Part shown: positions 16,453-24,218 of the stretch, one piece after another
Layout: every line of letters begins with the position of its first letter
Numbering within the stretch: position 1 is the first letter of the stretch
NCBI GenBank assembly: GCA_003696425.1
Contig: RFHI01000096.1
Span: forward strand, 1 to 32,947
DNA from: Candidatus Dadabacteria bacterium
GTDB taxonomy: Bacteria; Bdellovibrionota_C; UBA2361; J046
Direction: 5' to 3'
DNA: 32,947 nt
Made by a program: the position numbers and the translations under genes
Notes under the pieces: model-generated
Databases searched by the model: none
What the model was told of the DNA's origin: nothing
The model's input: the letters and a program-made list of their open reading frames with translations, nothing else

Positions 16453-17440
16453 CTACCAGATAATCTACCAAAACGATAGTGCTGGAAGATTAGATAAGTT
16501 TTTGCTGGAATTCTTTTCTAAATTGAACGGAGTAGCCTGTACCCGCTCTTACCTGCAGCGTCTGATAAAGAACGGCTGTGTAACAGTTAACAGCAAGAGA
16601 TGTCTAAAGCCTGCGTATCTGCTGCATTCTGGAGATCGTATTGTCGTTGAATGTGACTTTAGTTCAAATAGTATCACGCAAGCAGAGTGGCATCCGGAAC
16701 TTAAGATAGTTTATCAGGATAACTATCTTGCTGTTGTGAACAAGCCTGCAGGACTTGTTGTTCACCCCGGTGCCGGAACGATGGATAATACGCTTTTAAA
16801 TATGATTGCTGGTATTATAGAGGAAGATCCGGAAAGCTTTCCTGACAGCTCCCGTCCAGGCATAGTACATCGTCTCGATAAGGGCACAACCGGCCTAATG
16901 GTAGTCGCAAAAACAGCGTTATCACATGCTGCCTTAAGCTCTCAGTTTGAAAAACGAACTATTGAGCGTAGCTATCTGGGACTTGTTTACAGTACACCCC
17001 GCTCTAAAAGAACTATTGATTCCGTTGATACCGGTAAAATATCTGAGCCGCTTGGACGGGATCCAACCGATCCGCGCAGGATCAAGGTTATGCAAAGCGG
17101 GCAAGGCAAGCGGGCAACCACTAACTGGCAAGTTGTTGAGCGATTTACTTATGGCAGCCTGCTTAAGTTTAAGCTGGAAACTGGTCGAACTCACCAGATC
17201 AGAGTTCACATGGCCCATATTGATACCCCATTAATTGGAGATCCGCTTTACGGTGATTGGCGAAATTTACCAGGCCCACTACTAAGGGCTGCTGAAAGCT
17301 TTGGTCGTCAGGCGTTGCATGCATACAAGCTCACCTTTTTACACCCGACTACCGGCAAAAAGCTTTCATTTCACTGTGATGCCCCTGATGATATGCAGAA
17401 ACTTGTTGAACGCTTTAGAAGGTACGGAAGCGGCGTATAA
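16436..17440 (+). CDS. rluD: RluA/RluD-family 23S rRNA pseudouridine synthase
   Basis: An N-terminal S4 RNA-binding domain (about 15-75, with SYLQRLIKNGCVTVN) precedes the pseudouridine synthase domain. The catalytic motif is HRLDKGTTG with Asp at about residue 148; KLETGRTHQIRVHM and DPLYGD are the other family motifs. The S4 domain and 334-residue length suit RluD, which modifies helix 69 of 23S rRNA; another RluA-family specificity is possible. Two in-frame ATGs (16436, 16445) lie inside the end of ribF. Its stop overlaps the next ATG (TAATG). Confidence 0.92.
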   Translation: MSLMNNYQIIYQNDSAGRLDKFLLEFFSKLNGVACTRSYLQRLIKNGCVTVNSKRCLKPAYLLHSGDRIVVECDFSSNSITQAEWHPELKIVYQDNYLAVVNKPAGLVVHPGAGTMDNTLLNMIAGIIEEDPESFPDSSRPGIVHRLDKGTTGLMVVAKTALSHAALSSQFEKRTIERSYLGLVYSTPRSKRTIDSVDTGKISEPLGRDPTDPRRIKVMQSGQGKRATTNWQVVERFTYGSLLKFKLETGRTHQIRVHMAHIDTPLIGDPLYGDWRNLPGPLLRAAESFGRQALHAYKLTFLHPTTGKKLSFHCDAPDDMQKLVERFRRYGSGV

Positions 17441-18156
17441 TGAAAGCAGTGTTTTGTTTTGAAGCTAAAGGGAAATTTGAATATCTTCATTATTGGCCCT
17501 GGACAGAACAGGGGGTAATTCACGGCTATACAACAGCTACTAGTGATTTTAGTGACAAAACTGCCTTAGCAACTTTTCATAGCTTAGCCGCTGCTTTTGG
17601 TGTGAAAAAAGTTTTATACCCTAAACAGGTTCACGGTTGCAGCGTGCTGGATCTTAGGGGTGTCGACATTGAGTGTCACGGTGAGATAGAAGCAGATTCG
17701 CTTATATTTGATCTGAGCGCTTCAGCAGATACTCTCTATGCTATAAGAACAGCCGATTGTCTTCCAATTGCAGTGGTTAGCAGAGAGTTAGCAACCCTGA
17801 TACATGCGGGCTGGCGTGGTTTGGCTGCGGGTATAATTGAAGAGACTCTTACTTTAATTGACACACCTGTGCCAGAACTTAATGTGCTAATCGGCCCCGC
17901 TGCAGATCCAAGACTTTATGAGGTGGGTGAAGAAGTTATTAAGGCCCTGGGGAATAAAGCTGTGTATATCACAGCGGCCTGCTGTAAATTTTATCTTGAT
18001 TTGCCACAAACAGCTGCCAGGATTATGAATCGGTATGGTATTGCCTCTGATAACATAAAAATTGCCCCTTTTGCTACCATGTCTGATGTCAGATTTCATT
18101 CATACAGACGCTTGAACAAGGATGCCGGCAGGGGGGCGCTGTTTATGATTGCATAG
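17440..18156 (+). CDS. pgeF: PgeF/YfiH-family (multicopper-type 'laccase domain') protein
   Basis: A 238-residue member of the YfiH/PgeF/LACC1 family. The three metal or active-site motifs are present: PKQVHGCSV, RTADCLPIAV and LIHAGWRGLAAGI. Family members are reported both as purine nucleoside phosphorylase/adenosine deaminase-type enzymes and, for PgeF, as editing enzymes that remove wrong residues from peptidoglycan precursors. Which role applies here is unknown. Its ATG shares one base with the rluD stop, implying translational coupling; an rluD-yfiH pair is a common bacterial arrangement. Confidence 0.92.
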   Translation: MKAVFCFEAKGKFEYLHYWPWTEQGVIHGYTTATSDFSDKTALATFHSLAAAFGVKKVLYPKQVHGCSVLDLRGVDIECHGEIEADSLIFDLSASADTLYAIRTADCLPIAVVSRELATLIHAGWRGLAAGIIEETLTLIDTPVPELNVLIGPAADPRLYEVGEEVIKALGNKAVYITAACCKFYLDLPQTAARIMNRYGIASDNIKIAPFATMSDVRFHSYRRLNKDAGRGALFMIA

Positions 18157-18308
18157 CCAGGCAGAAACTACTGATAGAATTGTAGCAAATATACGATTTA
18201 CATGGTTGAGTGTACAAACATGCTCACTTCCGGCGAGTTTCCTGACCAAATTAGACGTCAGGCTGCCAGTCTACACTAAGAATTAATTTTAAATTTGTTA
18301 ATATTTAA

Positions 18309-18536
18309 CTAATGACTTACACGTTGATCGTGGATTATAGCCATCATGCGATCAACCCCCAGCAACTTTTTCTTCTTTAGTCTTTTTGTCTCTAGTTCTT
18401 CATCAGGGGTTATATAAGGTTTGCTCTCATACTTACTTATAATGTCATCGAGAAAGAGATGTTCTTCATAAAGTTCGCGAAGCAGGCGGTTGCTGTGTGA
18501 CAGTTTCAAAATAAGCTCGCGCTCATGTTCTTCCAT
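18309..18536 (-). CDS. DUF465/YdcH-family small protein
   Basis: A 75-residue, highly charged helical protein: SNRLLRELYEEHLFLDDII, then a loop and PDEELETKRLKKKKLLGVDRMMAII. This fits the DUF465/YdcH pattern of two helices joined by a turn with a 'DEEL..LKK.KL.lKD' second half. No biochemical role is established. AGGAGG stands a few bases before the ATG on the minus strand, giving good start support. Confidence 0.8.
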   Translation of the reverse strand: MEEHERELILKLSHSNRLLRELYEEHLFLDDIISKYESKPYITPDEELETKRLKKKKLLGVDRMMAIIHDQRVSH

Positions 18537-18592
18537 AGTCTATCCTCCTATAAAAAGGCGGTAAAAGCTGCAACTTAAAGTGAAAAGAGATA

Positions 18593-18775
18593 ATGAAAAA
18601 ACCAGATGAAAAAAGAAAACCGAAATCAGCTGGTATACTCCTCCCGCACCTTCCGGTAGTGATTGAAAAGAACTTACGCTGCATGAGCTTCTGGAATAAC
18701 TATGATCGACGCGTGCCCTTAGTACCCAGACTGAGTATGGAAAGTTCAGACGATCTCCTTTTTCTACCGGACTGA
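18593..18775 (+). CDS. possible small protein, doubtful
   Basis: A 60-codon frame beginning MKKPDEKRKPKSAG, 56 bases upstream of and divergent from the DUF465 gene, with a weak AAGAGAT ribosome-like stretch. A hairpin resembling a terminator follows about 130 bases later. I do not recognise the product, and a minus-strand frame of 90 codons covers the same DNA. It is listed only because position, start context and downstream hairpin are compatible with a gene. Confidence 0.22.
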   Translation: MKKPDEKRKPKSAGILLPHLPVVIEKNLRCMSFWNNYDRRVPLVPRLSMESSDDLLFLPD

Positions 18776-18907
18776 ACAGAACAGGTAAAAAATAATTAAA
18801 AAAATAGCTCATCAGCTGAATAAATTTTTGCCGGAAACAATATCCTGTTTATATTTTAACATGTGCTTACAAACTTAGCACAAGAGAGTTTACTATACCT
18901 GCTAATG

Positions 18908-18942
18908 AAACACCGGATTATTTTTATGTCGGTGTTTAATTT
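18908..18942 (+). terminator. weak terminator-like hairpin
   Basis: AAACACCG and CGGTGTTT form a perfect 8-base stem around a 14-base AT-rich loop, followed by AATTTATT. The T-run is poor and the loop long, so this is only a candidate. It could serve the doubtful small ORF at 18593. Confidence 0.3.
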
Positions 18943-18991
18943 ATTGATATAAATGGCAAAATAGACATTCTGGAGTAGGCCGGGGTGATTT

Positions 18992-19040
18992 AAAAATCAG
19001 AAACTGGAAGCCGATAGGTGTCTGCTCCCGGGGCTTCCAG
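18992..19040 (-). terminator. Rho-independent terminator after the 108-residue protein gene
   Basis: On the minus strand CTGGAAGCC and GGCTTCCAG form a perfect 9-base stem with a 19-base loop, followed by TTTCTGATTTTTA. It lies 38 bases beyond the stop codon of the 19078-19404 gene, in the right orientation to end that transcript. Confidence 0.6.
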
Positions 19041-19077
19041 CTTCTGCCTCTCCGGACAGAATAACCAGTTGTACCGA

Positions 19078-19404
19078 TTATGCTGCACGGCGACGAGTAC
19101 TGATCTTTCTTTTAGTAGTCATGATCGTATTTCTCGTTAGTTCCGGGTCAAGACCCAGATGTCTGCAAATGGCAGCAAACGAAAAAATGTACTCGTCATC
19201 CTCATCAACGCCCTCGCCAAACATATAGGCAACAGCTTCGTCGTGCAGCTCACCAGTAGAGTTGTAGTCATCTATCGTACGGAGAATAATGGCTCGCATC
19301 AGTTCATTAATTGGGTCGTAGCCTTTACCCACATCATACGACATATCGATCTGAGGTAATTTGTCTGTATTGCCCACTATGAAGTCTCCTATTTCCAATA
19401 TCAT
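19078..19404 (-). CDS. conserved hypothetical protein with 'FSF..IC..LGLDP' motif
   Basis: On the minus strand AGGAGG lies six bases before an ATG at 19404, giving a 108-residue product beginning MILEIGDFIVGN; the track start at 19497 is therefore too long. The C-terminal half reads DEAVAYMFGEGVDEDDEYIFSFAAICRHLGLDPELTRNTI. I recognise this pattern (acidic helix, then FSFxxICxxLGLDPxxxR) from small uncharacterised proteins of delta-proteobacteria and relatives, whose last part resembles a helix-turn-helix. The C-terminus TTKRKISTRRRAA is very basic, compatible with nucleic-acid binding, which is inference. A good terminator follows. Confidence 0.72.
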   Translation of the reverse strand: MILEIGDFIVGNTDKLPQIDMSYDVGKGYDPINELMRAIILRTIDDYNSTGELHDEAVAYMFGEGVDEDDEYIFSFAAICRHLGLDPELTRNTIMTTKRKISTRRRAA

Positions 19405-19667
19405 TTGGATCCTCCTGAAAAAACGGGGCTGATTCGATTTCTCGAATTCATAGACAACCTCAAAAAACAGGCAGCAGGGGCCGCTAAAAGCCCGCACTGC
19501 GGCGAATGTCTTATAACCAGTCCGGCTCGCTGTCCGGCCATGGTCATTAAAAGTTATGGAGTAATTGAATGATCAGGTTACATAATTAGGATCAGATAAT
19601 GTGTTGAATATACTAAGTAATCGTTGGGGACTAAAAATCCCTGGCAAATGTTATTACATTTACCCGG

Positions 19668-19987
19668 AACTGTCCTTTGAGACCCATGGCTGACAACGGT
19701 GTTCACTCTATTCCCCTTCGCGCATTGCAGGTAGATTTCCCAAGCCAGTGGCTCAGCGCGCATTGTTTTAGCTAATAAGGGGAAAAGTCTTTTGTGATTC
19801 AGACTGCGGTGGTGAAAATGATAATTAGTGGTGTTTGCGAAATCATATATCGCGCAACTAAAGCGGCGCGAGAAGCAGCGCCCAACTAGTCGGGCGCAAT
19901 AGAATGCAGCTATCGCCACCACCTTTACCTACTAAGCCAGAAACAATTGAACAGCCCGCACCATCATACCGAATCAGTTTTACCGCC
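19668..19987 (-). repeat. dispersed repeat module 1, copy B
   Basis: Inverted relative to copy A (5469-5761) and about 27 bases longer because of an extra GGGCGCTGCTTCTCGCGCC-like segment. Copies keep long identical blocks but differ at positions that would change amino acids. The track ORF 19578-19922 (minus) is the longest frame within it and is probably fortuitous. The whole interval 19498-20274 has no convincing gene; besides this copy and the IS66 remnant I see nothing else in it. Confidence 0.75.
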
Positions 19988-20044
19988 AGCGCTTCGACTC
20001 ACAGGATGTTAGAGTAAATTAAAGCTGCCATGAGCCATAAGCTG

Positions 20045-20260
20045 GCAGGTGTGCAGCGTATATGCGTCAGCACATATACCAGGTAGTCATTTCGCTGACG
20101 AGGTATCTTAATCCCATGGCGGGCAAATATCTGCTCCTGCCGGTTAAACGGTATATGATCTCAGTATTTGCTAAGCGCAATATGAGCCACAAGCTTCACA
20201 CCAGAGGCCCCTGCTCAAAGACAGGAACATGTGCTGGAAGTTTGCCGGTGTTTACTTCGA
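20045..20260 (-). mobile_element. IS66-type transposase remnant joined to a repeat (module 2, copy B)
   Basis: Read on the minus strand, fragments LVAHIALSKY, then DHIPFNRQEQIFARHGIKIPRQ appear after a stop codon. They match the IS66 (TnpC) core 'LLAHI..SKY.DHlPLYRQEqIfaRhGi.i.R.T'. Upstream frames are broken by stops and shifts. After IPRQ the similarity stops and RNDYLVYVLTHIRC follows instead of the expected 'TlxdWv'. This is a decayed internal fragment of about 35 recognisable residues with no ends or accessory genes. The 110 bases at 20045-20154 recur at 32719-32828 in inverted orientation. Confidence 0.65.
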
Positions 20261-20274
20261 GGTATAGCTTATGT

Positions 20275-21309
20275 TTAATTCAAGCGACTTACTGTAAAGT
20301 TAACCAGAGCAAGTAATTTAAATAGCTCTGCCGCTTCTGTCTCCTCAGAATAACGCTCACTAATCTTTTCAATCGTCTTAGAAGCCCTGTCAGCATAGTC
20401 AAGCGCATAGCGACGAGCCTGCTCAATCACCCTGCTATTCTCAATCGCAGCTATTGCTAATTCCTTAAAATTGGCGGGACGCTGATCGGGCTTCTTTAAT
20501 AGCTCCGTTGCCAGAGGATCCCCGCTATTCAGCCATAGAACATTTACAAGCGAAGGCTTACTCTCCTGCAAATCAATACCCCTTTCTTTGCCGAGCAGAT
20601 TTTCGTCAGAGACGACATCCAAAATATCATCAAGCATTTGAAAAGCAATTCCAATTTGTTCTCCAAACTCACTGAATAGCCGTACGAGATTTTGATTGCC
20701 TGTACTTAAATGAGCGCCACTAAACGCTGCCAGCCGAAAGAGACTGGCTGTCTTCTTTCTGGCAATTGTAAGATAAGACTCCAAGCTATGCTGTTCGGAA
20801 AATAACGGGGTTTCCAGTATCTCACCCTCGGTTAACTCGACACAGGCTTTTTCAGTTGCAGCAATTATCTCTTTATCAAGGTTAGCACACAGACTGAATG
20901 CCCTCACCAAAAGGAAGTCCCCGGACAGTAAAGTGCTGGCAAGGCCGTAGCGTTTATATGGAGATTCACTGTTACGACGCTTTTTTGAATTATCAATAAT
21001 GTCATCGTGAAGAAGTGTTGCCATGTGAATCAGTTCAATCCCAGCGGAAACTTCCAACAGAGGGCGTGGAGGGGTATTTATCTTCAAGGCCCTGGCAACA
21101 AGCAGTGTTAATACAGGCCTGATTCGCTTGCCTCCGAGTTTGAATAGGTAGGAAGGCACTTCGCAAAGCAGCTCGGCTTCAGAAATAAGAGAGGATCTTA
21201 TTATTTCTTCAGCTTCTGATAAGCCACTAATGTCACTGATAATCTTGCGCAAATCAATAGGCTCTTTACGAGTTACGGCAGGCTTTTCGTTGTTTTCTTG
21301 GTATTCCAT
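20275..21309 (-). CDS. polyprenyl diphosphate synthase (octaprenyl/heptaprenyl type)
   Basis: A trans-polyprenyl synthase that extends FPP/GPP with IPP to make quinone side chains. GGKRIRP, the first Asp-rich motif LLHDDIID (about 102-106) and the second QMLDDILDVVSD are intact, as is ERGIDLQESKPSLVNVL. From ATG 21309 the protein has 344 residues, a normal length. The track start (TTG 21396) begins three bases from the tRNA-Glu 3' end; a GTG at 21360 with AAGG upstream is another option. The chain length cannot be told from sequence. It follows tRNA-Glu on the same strand and may be transcribed with it. The last codons adjoin the IS66 remnant. Confidence 0.9.
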   Translation of the reverse strand: MEYQENNEKPAVTRKEPIDLRKIISDISGLSEAEEIIRSSLISEAELLCEVPSYLFKLGGKRIRPVLTLLVARALKINTPPRPLLEVSAGIELIHMATLLHDDIIDNSKKRRNSESPYKRYGLASTLLSGDFLLVRAFSLCANLDKEIIAATEKACVELTEGEILETPLFSEQHSLESYLTIARKKTASLFRLAAFSGAHLSTGNQNLVRLFSEFGEQIGIAFQMLDDILDVVSDENLLGKERGIDLQESKPSLVNVLWLNSGDPLATELLKKPDQRPANFKELAIAAIENSRVIEQARRYALDYADRASKTIEKISERYSEETEAAELFKLLALVNFTVSRLN

Positions 21310-21398
21310 AACTATCAGGGGTTCTGCCGCTGGCCTTTTAGCGGAGTTGTTAATTTTCACAGCTAAGGCCTTGTAAACGTCACAAATGTTGAACAAGA

Positions 21399-21476
21399 TG
21401 GCGTCCCCAAGGGGATTCGAACCCCTGTTTTCAGCGTGAAAGGCTGACGTCCTAGACCGGCCTAGACGATGGGGAC
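21399..21476 (-). tRNA. tRNA-Glu (anticodon TTC)
   Basis: On the minus strand the cloverleaf is complete. The acceptor arm GTCCCCA pairs with TGGGGAC, followed by G and an encoded CCA. The anticodon loop is CTTTCAC, and the T arm contains GGTTCGAATCC. The D arm is slightly long. Sequence is close to bacterial tRNA-Glu. It lies just upstream of the polyprenyl synthase gene. Confidence 0.96.
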
Positions 21477-21503
21477 GCTTTTAATTCGCGACATAGAACA
21501 ATG

Positions 21504-21532
21504 GTCTTAATATGTAGGCATTAATTCGTCAA
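21504..21532 (-). promoter_or_regulatory. candidate promoter of tRNA-Glu
   Basis: On the minus strand TTGACG (21527-21532) is followed after 17 bases by TAAGAC (21504-21509). The -35 is good, the -10 weak; position about 25 bases before the tRNA supports it. Confidence 0.35.
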
Positions 21533-21762
21533 CACCTGTTTACTCAGATTTTATGCATTAATGTATTGAAAATCCATAACTAGGCCGGAAATTTGCTTAG
21601 CCGGCTATAGAGGCCGGGGTTGAGGGGACTGTTAAATTAAGTCTGCAGTTCGAAAATTTGAGTCTCTCATCGCGCACGAATCTTTGGGAAGGTCGAAAGG
21701 TTATCAGACCTTTATAAAAGCTCTGTCCGCATGTATACACAACAGCGCTAACAGTCCCTGTT

Positions 21763-22467
21763 TCAATGGCCATACAGAGTAAGACTTGAGGGTGAAACCA
21801 GGATATTTAGGAATATTTCAACAGTGCCAGGTCGTGCCAGATCTCCCAGCAGTAGCCCCATCCAGAATGACAAAAATGCCGGTACAACTGACAGGATCGT
21901 AACAAGTGCAGCATTAAGGGGGTGCATATCTCCAATCACACGCACTGAATAATAAAAAAGCAGTAGCACCCATAGCACGGCGACAGTAAAGGCAGCAGGA
22001 ATTATACGGAGGAAATGATCATCGATATTTAATGATCCAGTAACAAGATAGCTGACCAAACTTAAACTACCACTAGCCCAATAGTTAAAGGCGTAGACAA
22101 GCCAAATAGCCAGCATAAGCGGGGTAAGCGCATAAGCGATCGCAGCCAGTAACTGTCTGAACTCAAATTCCACTCCAATTATCTGTAAAAACAGCCCCTC
22201 CAGAAGAGAAAAGATCAAAATAAAGAAAAATATTGCAATAAAAATACTTAAAATAGCCTCCGGGCGGTAAACAGTTGTGCCGTACTTTATCTGTTGTGCA
22301 ATAGGGGGAGCAAAAATTGTCACAAAAAGACAAAGCAGTATTGTTGCGGCATACCTGGGACGGTCAACGCTTAACAGGCGCTCAATGATACTGCCCGGCT
22401 CAAAAAAGAGTCCTAAGATTGCTTCTATAAACCCCGGATAATTTTGATAAGAATCGTCTTTTGTCAT
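21763..22467 (-). CDS. Yip1-family multi-pass membrane protein
   Basis: A 234-residue inner-membrane protein with about five hydrophobic segments, and an N-terminal amphipathic stretch FIEAILGLFFEPGSIIERLL followed by RPRYAATILLCL. This order (short 'P...f..l' segment, then five helices, including QLLAAIAYALTPLMLAIWL) is the pattern of the bacterial Yip1 domain (PF04893). Function in bacteria is unclear. It is divergent from queG with a 47-base gap, and no ribosome site is obvious. The 286 bases between it and tRNA-Glu hold a small AAGGTC/GACCTT hairpin and nothing else I can name. Confidence 0.78.
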   Translation of the reverse strand: MTKDDSYQNYPGFIEAILGLFFEPGSIIERLLSVDRPRYAATILLCLFVTIFAPPIAQQIKYGTTVYRPEAILSIFIAIFFFILIFSLLEGLFLQIIGVEFEFRQLLAAIAYALTPLMLAIWLVYAFNYWASGSLSLVSYLVTGSLNIDDHFLRIIPAAFTVAVLWVLLLFYYSVRVIGDMHPLNAALVTILSVVPAFLSFWMGLLLGDLARPGTVEIFLNILVSPSSLTLYGH

Positions 22468-22514
22468 AAGCTAACTAACTGACAGGAGCCGGGTTATAGT
22501 CAACTTTGAGATAA

Positions 22515-23687
22515 ATGAAAAAACTAAAAGCAACCCAACTGAAGTCACTAGCAGCTTATCACCGATTAGAGATTATGGGAATTGCTTCTCTTAGGCCAGG
22601 TGATCATGCTGAGGTTTACCTTGATAAATGGCAAAAAGCCGGATATGCAGCGGATATGGGCTATATGCTCAGGAAGCCCTCTGCTTATATTGACGCTGCA
22701 AGGCTTATGCACGATGTGGCAACAGTTATCATGTTTGCTGTTCCATATGATCGCTCTCCACACCCTGAGCTTAAGTCCGGCTGGGGCAGGGTGGCACGCT
22801 ATGCCTGGGGCAGAGATTACCACCGCGTTTTAAAAAAGCGTCTTAAAAAACTTGGTAAGAGTCTGGCAGAACTATCGGATTCAGATTTTCAGTTCCGGGT
22901 TTTTTCGGATGCCGTGCCTTTGCTTGAAAGGGCTTTTGCCGCATCAGCTGCGCTTGGATTTACTGCCAAAAATACCATGCTGATACGTCCGGGCACAGGC
23001 TCATATTTTTTTATAGCTGAGATGCTTATAAACAGAGAGGTAGAAGGGGATTTGCGTAATAATAATTTAAAAGGTCATTGCGGTGGCTGCTCGCGCTGCC
23101 TGAGCGCCTGCCCGACAGGGGCACTTGTCAAGCCGTATACTCTCGACTCTCGCCGCTGCATTTCATACCTTACAATTGAAAAAAGAGGGGAGTTATCTCT
23201 AAATGAACGTACTATGATCGGCGAGTGGCTGTTTGGTTGCGACTTATGCCAGGAGTGCTGCCCGTTTAATTACACGGCTCTCAAAATATCTAAAAAACCT
23301 GAACTGGAAGAGTTTGGAAAAGCTTTTGGGCCCGGCCCGCAGCTTGAACTTTCCACACTTTTGAGAATCAGAACTCATGATGAATTTGTTAAACGCTTTG
23401 GTGGAACAGCTATAATGCGGGCTACCAGAGAAGGGTTGCTCAGAAATGCTGCGGCTGTTTCCGCCAATACGTGTGCGCTTCAGGCAGTTCCGGCACTCTT
23501 AGAGGCCGCATCTCAGGATTCAAGTGCTCTGGTGCGTCAGCATACGCTTTGGGCGCTCAGTAAGCTGTATGAGTTTGATGATGGTTTAAGCCGCACTAAA
23601 ATCGCACAACAGATCGAAAACTCCCTAAAAGATCCGGCAACGCAGGTGGTAAATGAAGTAAAAAAATTACGTGCGCATACTTCTTAA
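22515..23687 (+). CDS. queG: epoxyqueuosine reductase
   Basis: QueG performs the last step of queuosine formation in tRNA, reducing epoxyqueuosine with cobalamin and two [4Fe-4S] clusters. Two ferredoxin-type motifs are intact: CGGCSRCLSACPTGAL (from about residue 189) with the later Cys in SRRC, and CDLCQECCPFN (about 242-251). The upstream VFSDAVPLLERAFAASAALGF contains the Asp expected to act as proton donor. The 390 residues include a C-terminal HEAT-like region, as in full-length QueG. Its stop codon directly abuts that of the convergent lipoprotein gene. Confidence 0.94.
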   Translation: MKKLKATQLKSLAAYHRLEIMGIASLRPGDHAEVYLDKWQKAGYAADMGYMLRKPSAYIDAARLMHDVATVIMFAVPYDRSPHPELKSGWGRVARYAWGRDYHRVLKKRLKKLGKSLAELSDSDFQFRVFSDAVPLLERAFAASAALGFTAKNTMLIRPGTGSYFFIAEMLINREVEGDLRNNNLKGHCGGCSRCLSACPTGALVKPYTLDSRRCISYLTIEKRGELSLNERTMIGEWLFGCDLCQECCPFNYTALKISKKPELEEFGKAFGPGPQLELSTLLRIRTHDEFVKRFGGTAIMRATREGLLRNAAAVSANTCALQAVPALLEAASQDSSALVRQHTLWALSKLYEFDDGLSRTKIAQQIENSLKDPATQVVNEVKKLRAHTS

Positions 23688-24218
23688 CTAACTTTTACCC
23701 TTTTCTGCAGACCCCTCAGATGTAGCCGGAGTATTCTCTGAATTATTCTGCTGATCTTCGAGTGCGGAGATCTTCTTTGCGATTCTATCAAGCATTATAT
23801 CAAAAAGTAGTGAGTCACGTTCACGGTTCTTAAGTAATAAATCGAAAGCTTCTTCAAGTTTGTTTTGTTTTTCATACCAGCGAGCTACCAGCCGGTAACG
23901 GTCTGCAACCAAACCGGCATCTACCCCTTTCTTTTCGGCTTTACTGTATGCCTTTATCGCCTTTTTAGGCTTATTCATGCCCAGGTAAATGTCACCAATA
24001 ATGAGATAATAAAAATAGGGGTTTTCCCATTTCGGACGCTCTTCCTGAGCAAGGCGATACTTGATATGCTTTTTGTAGGCTTCAATGGCCTTACTGTACT
24101 CTTTTTTTCTGCTGTATTCTTCAGCCTGCCTTAAATATTTAAAATAGCTGCCGGCGCAGCTGTTCAAAGCAAGCAACAGTACATACAACACAAATATTTT
24201 TCTAATAGCCTTTTGCAT
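23688..24218 (-). CDS. TPR lipoprotein
   Basis: The N-terminus ends in a lipobox, LNSC, giving a lipidated Cys at about residue 21, after a basic hydrophobic signal. The mature part is helical with TPR-like pairs (AEEYSRKKEYSKAIEAYKKHI; YFYYLIIGDIYLGMNKPKKAIKAYSKAEKKG; DRYRLVARWYEKQNKLEEAFDLL). The tail is polar and disordered (NNSENTPATSEGSAEKGKS). It may be a periplasmic scaffold, partner unknown. Its start overlaps the end of the acyltransferase gene by 17 bases, so the two are translated from one message and may share an envelope role. Confidence 0.82.
   Translation of the reverse strand: MQKAIRKIFVLYVLLLALNSCAGSYFKYLRQAEEYSRKKEYSKAIEAYKKHIKYRLAQEERPKWENPYFYYLIIGDIYLGMNKPKKAIKAYSKAEKKGVDAGLVADRYRLVARWYEKQNKLEEAFDLLLKNRERDSLLFDIMLDRIAKKISALEDQQNNSENTPATSEGSAEKGKS

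Larger units (their letters stand above)
18776..19077. other. non-coding stretch with two hairpins
   Basis: No credible ORF. It contains the hairpins at 18908-18937 and 18992-19040 and is otherwise AT-rich. Confidence 0.5.

Noticed and set aside
18540-18812. 90-aa minus-strand hydrophobic ORF
   Set aside because: Ends three bases before the DUF465 gene start and contains the latter's ribosome site; composition looks random (many Ser/Phe/Leu from AT-rich DNA).
19578-19922. 114-aa minus-strand ORF
   Set aside because: Repeat copy B; the matching frame in copy A is interrupted by a stop and changes are not biased to silent sites.
20062-20316. 84-aa plus-strand ORF
   Set aside because: Antisense to the IS66 remnant and running into the end of the polyprenyl synthase gene.
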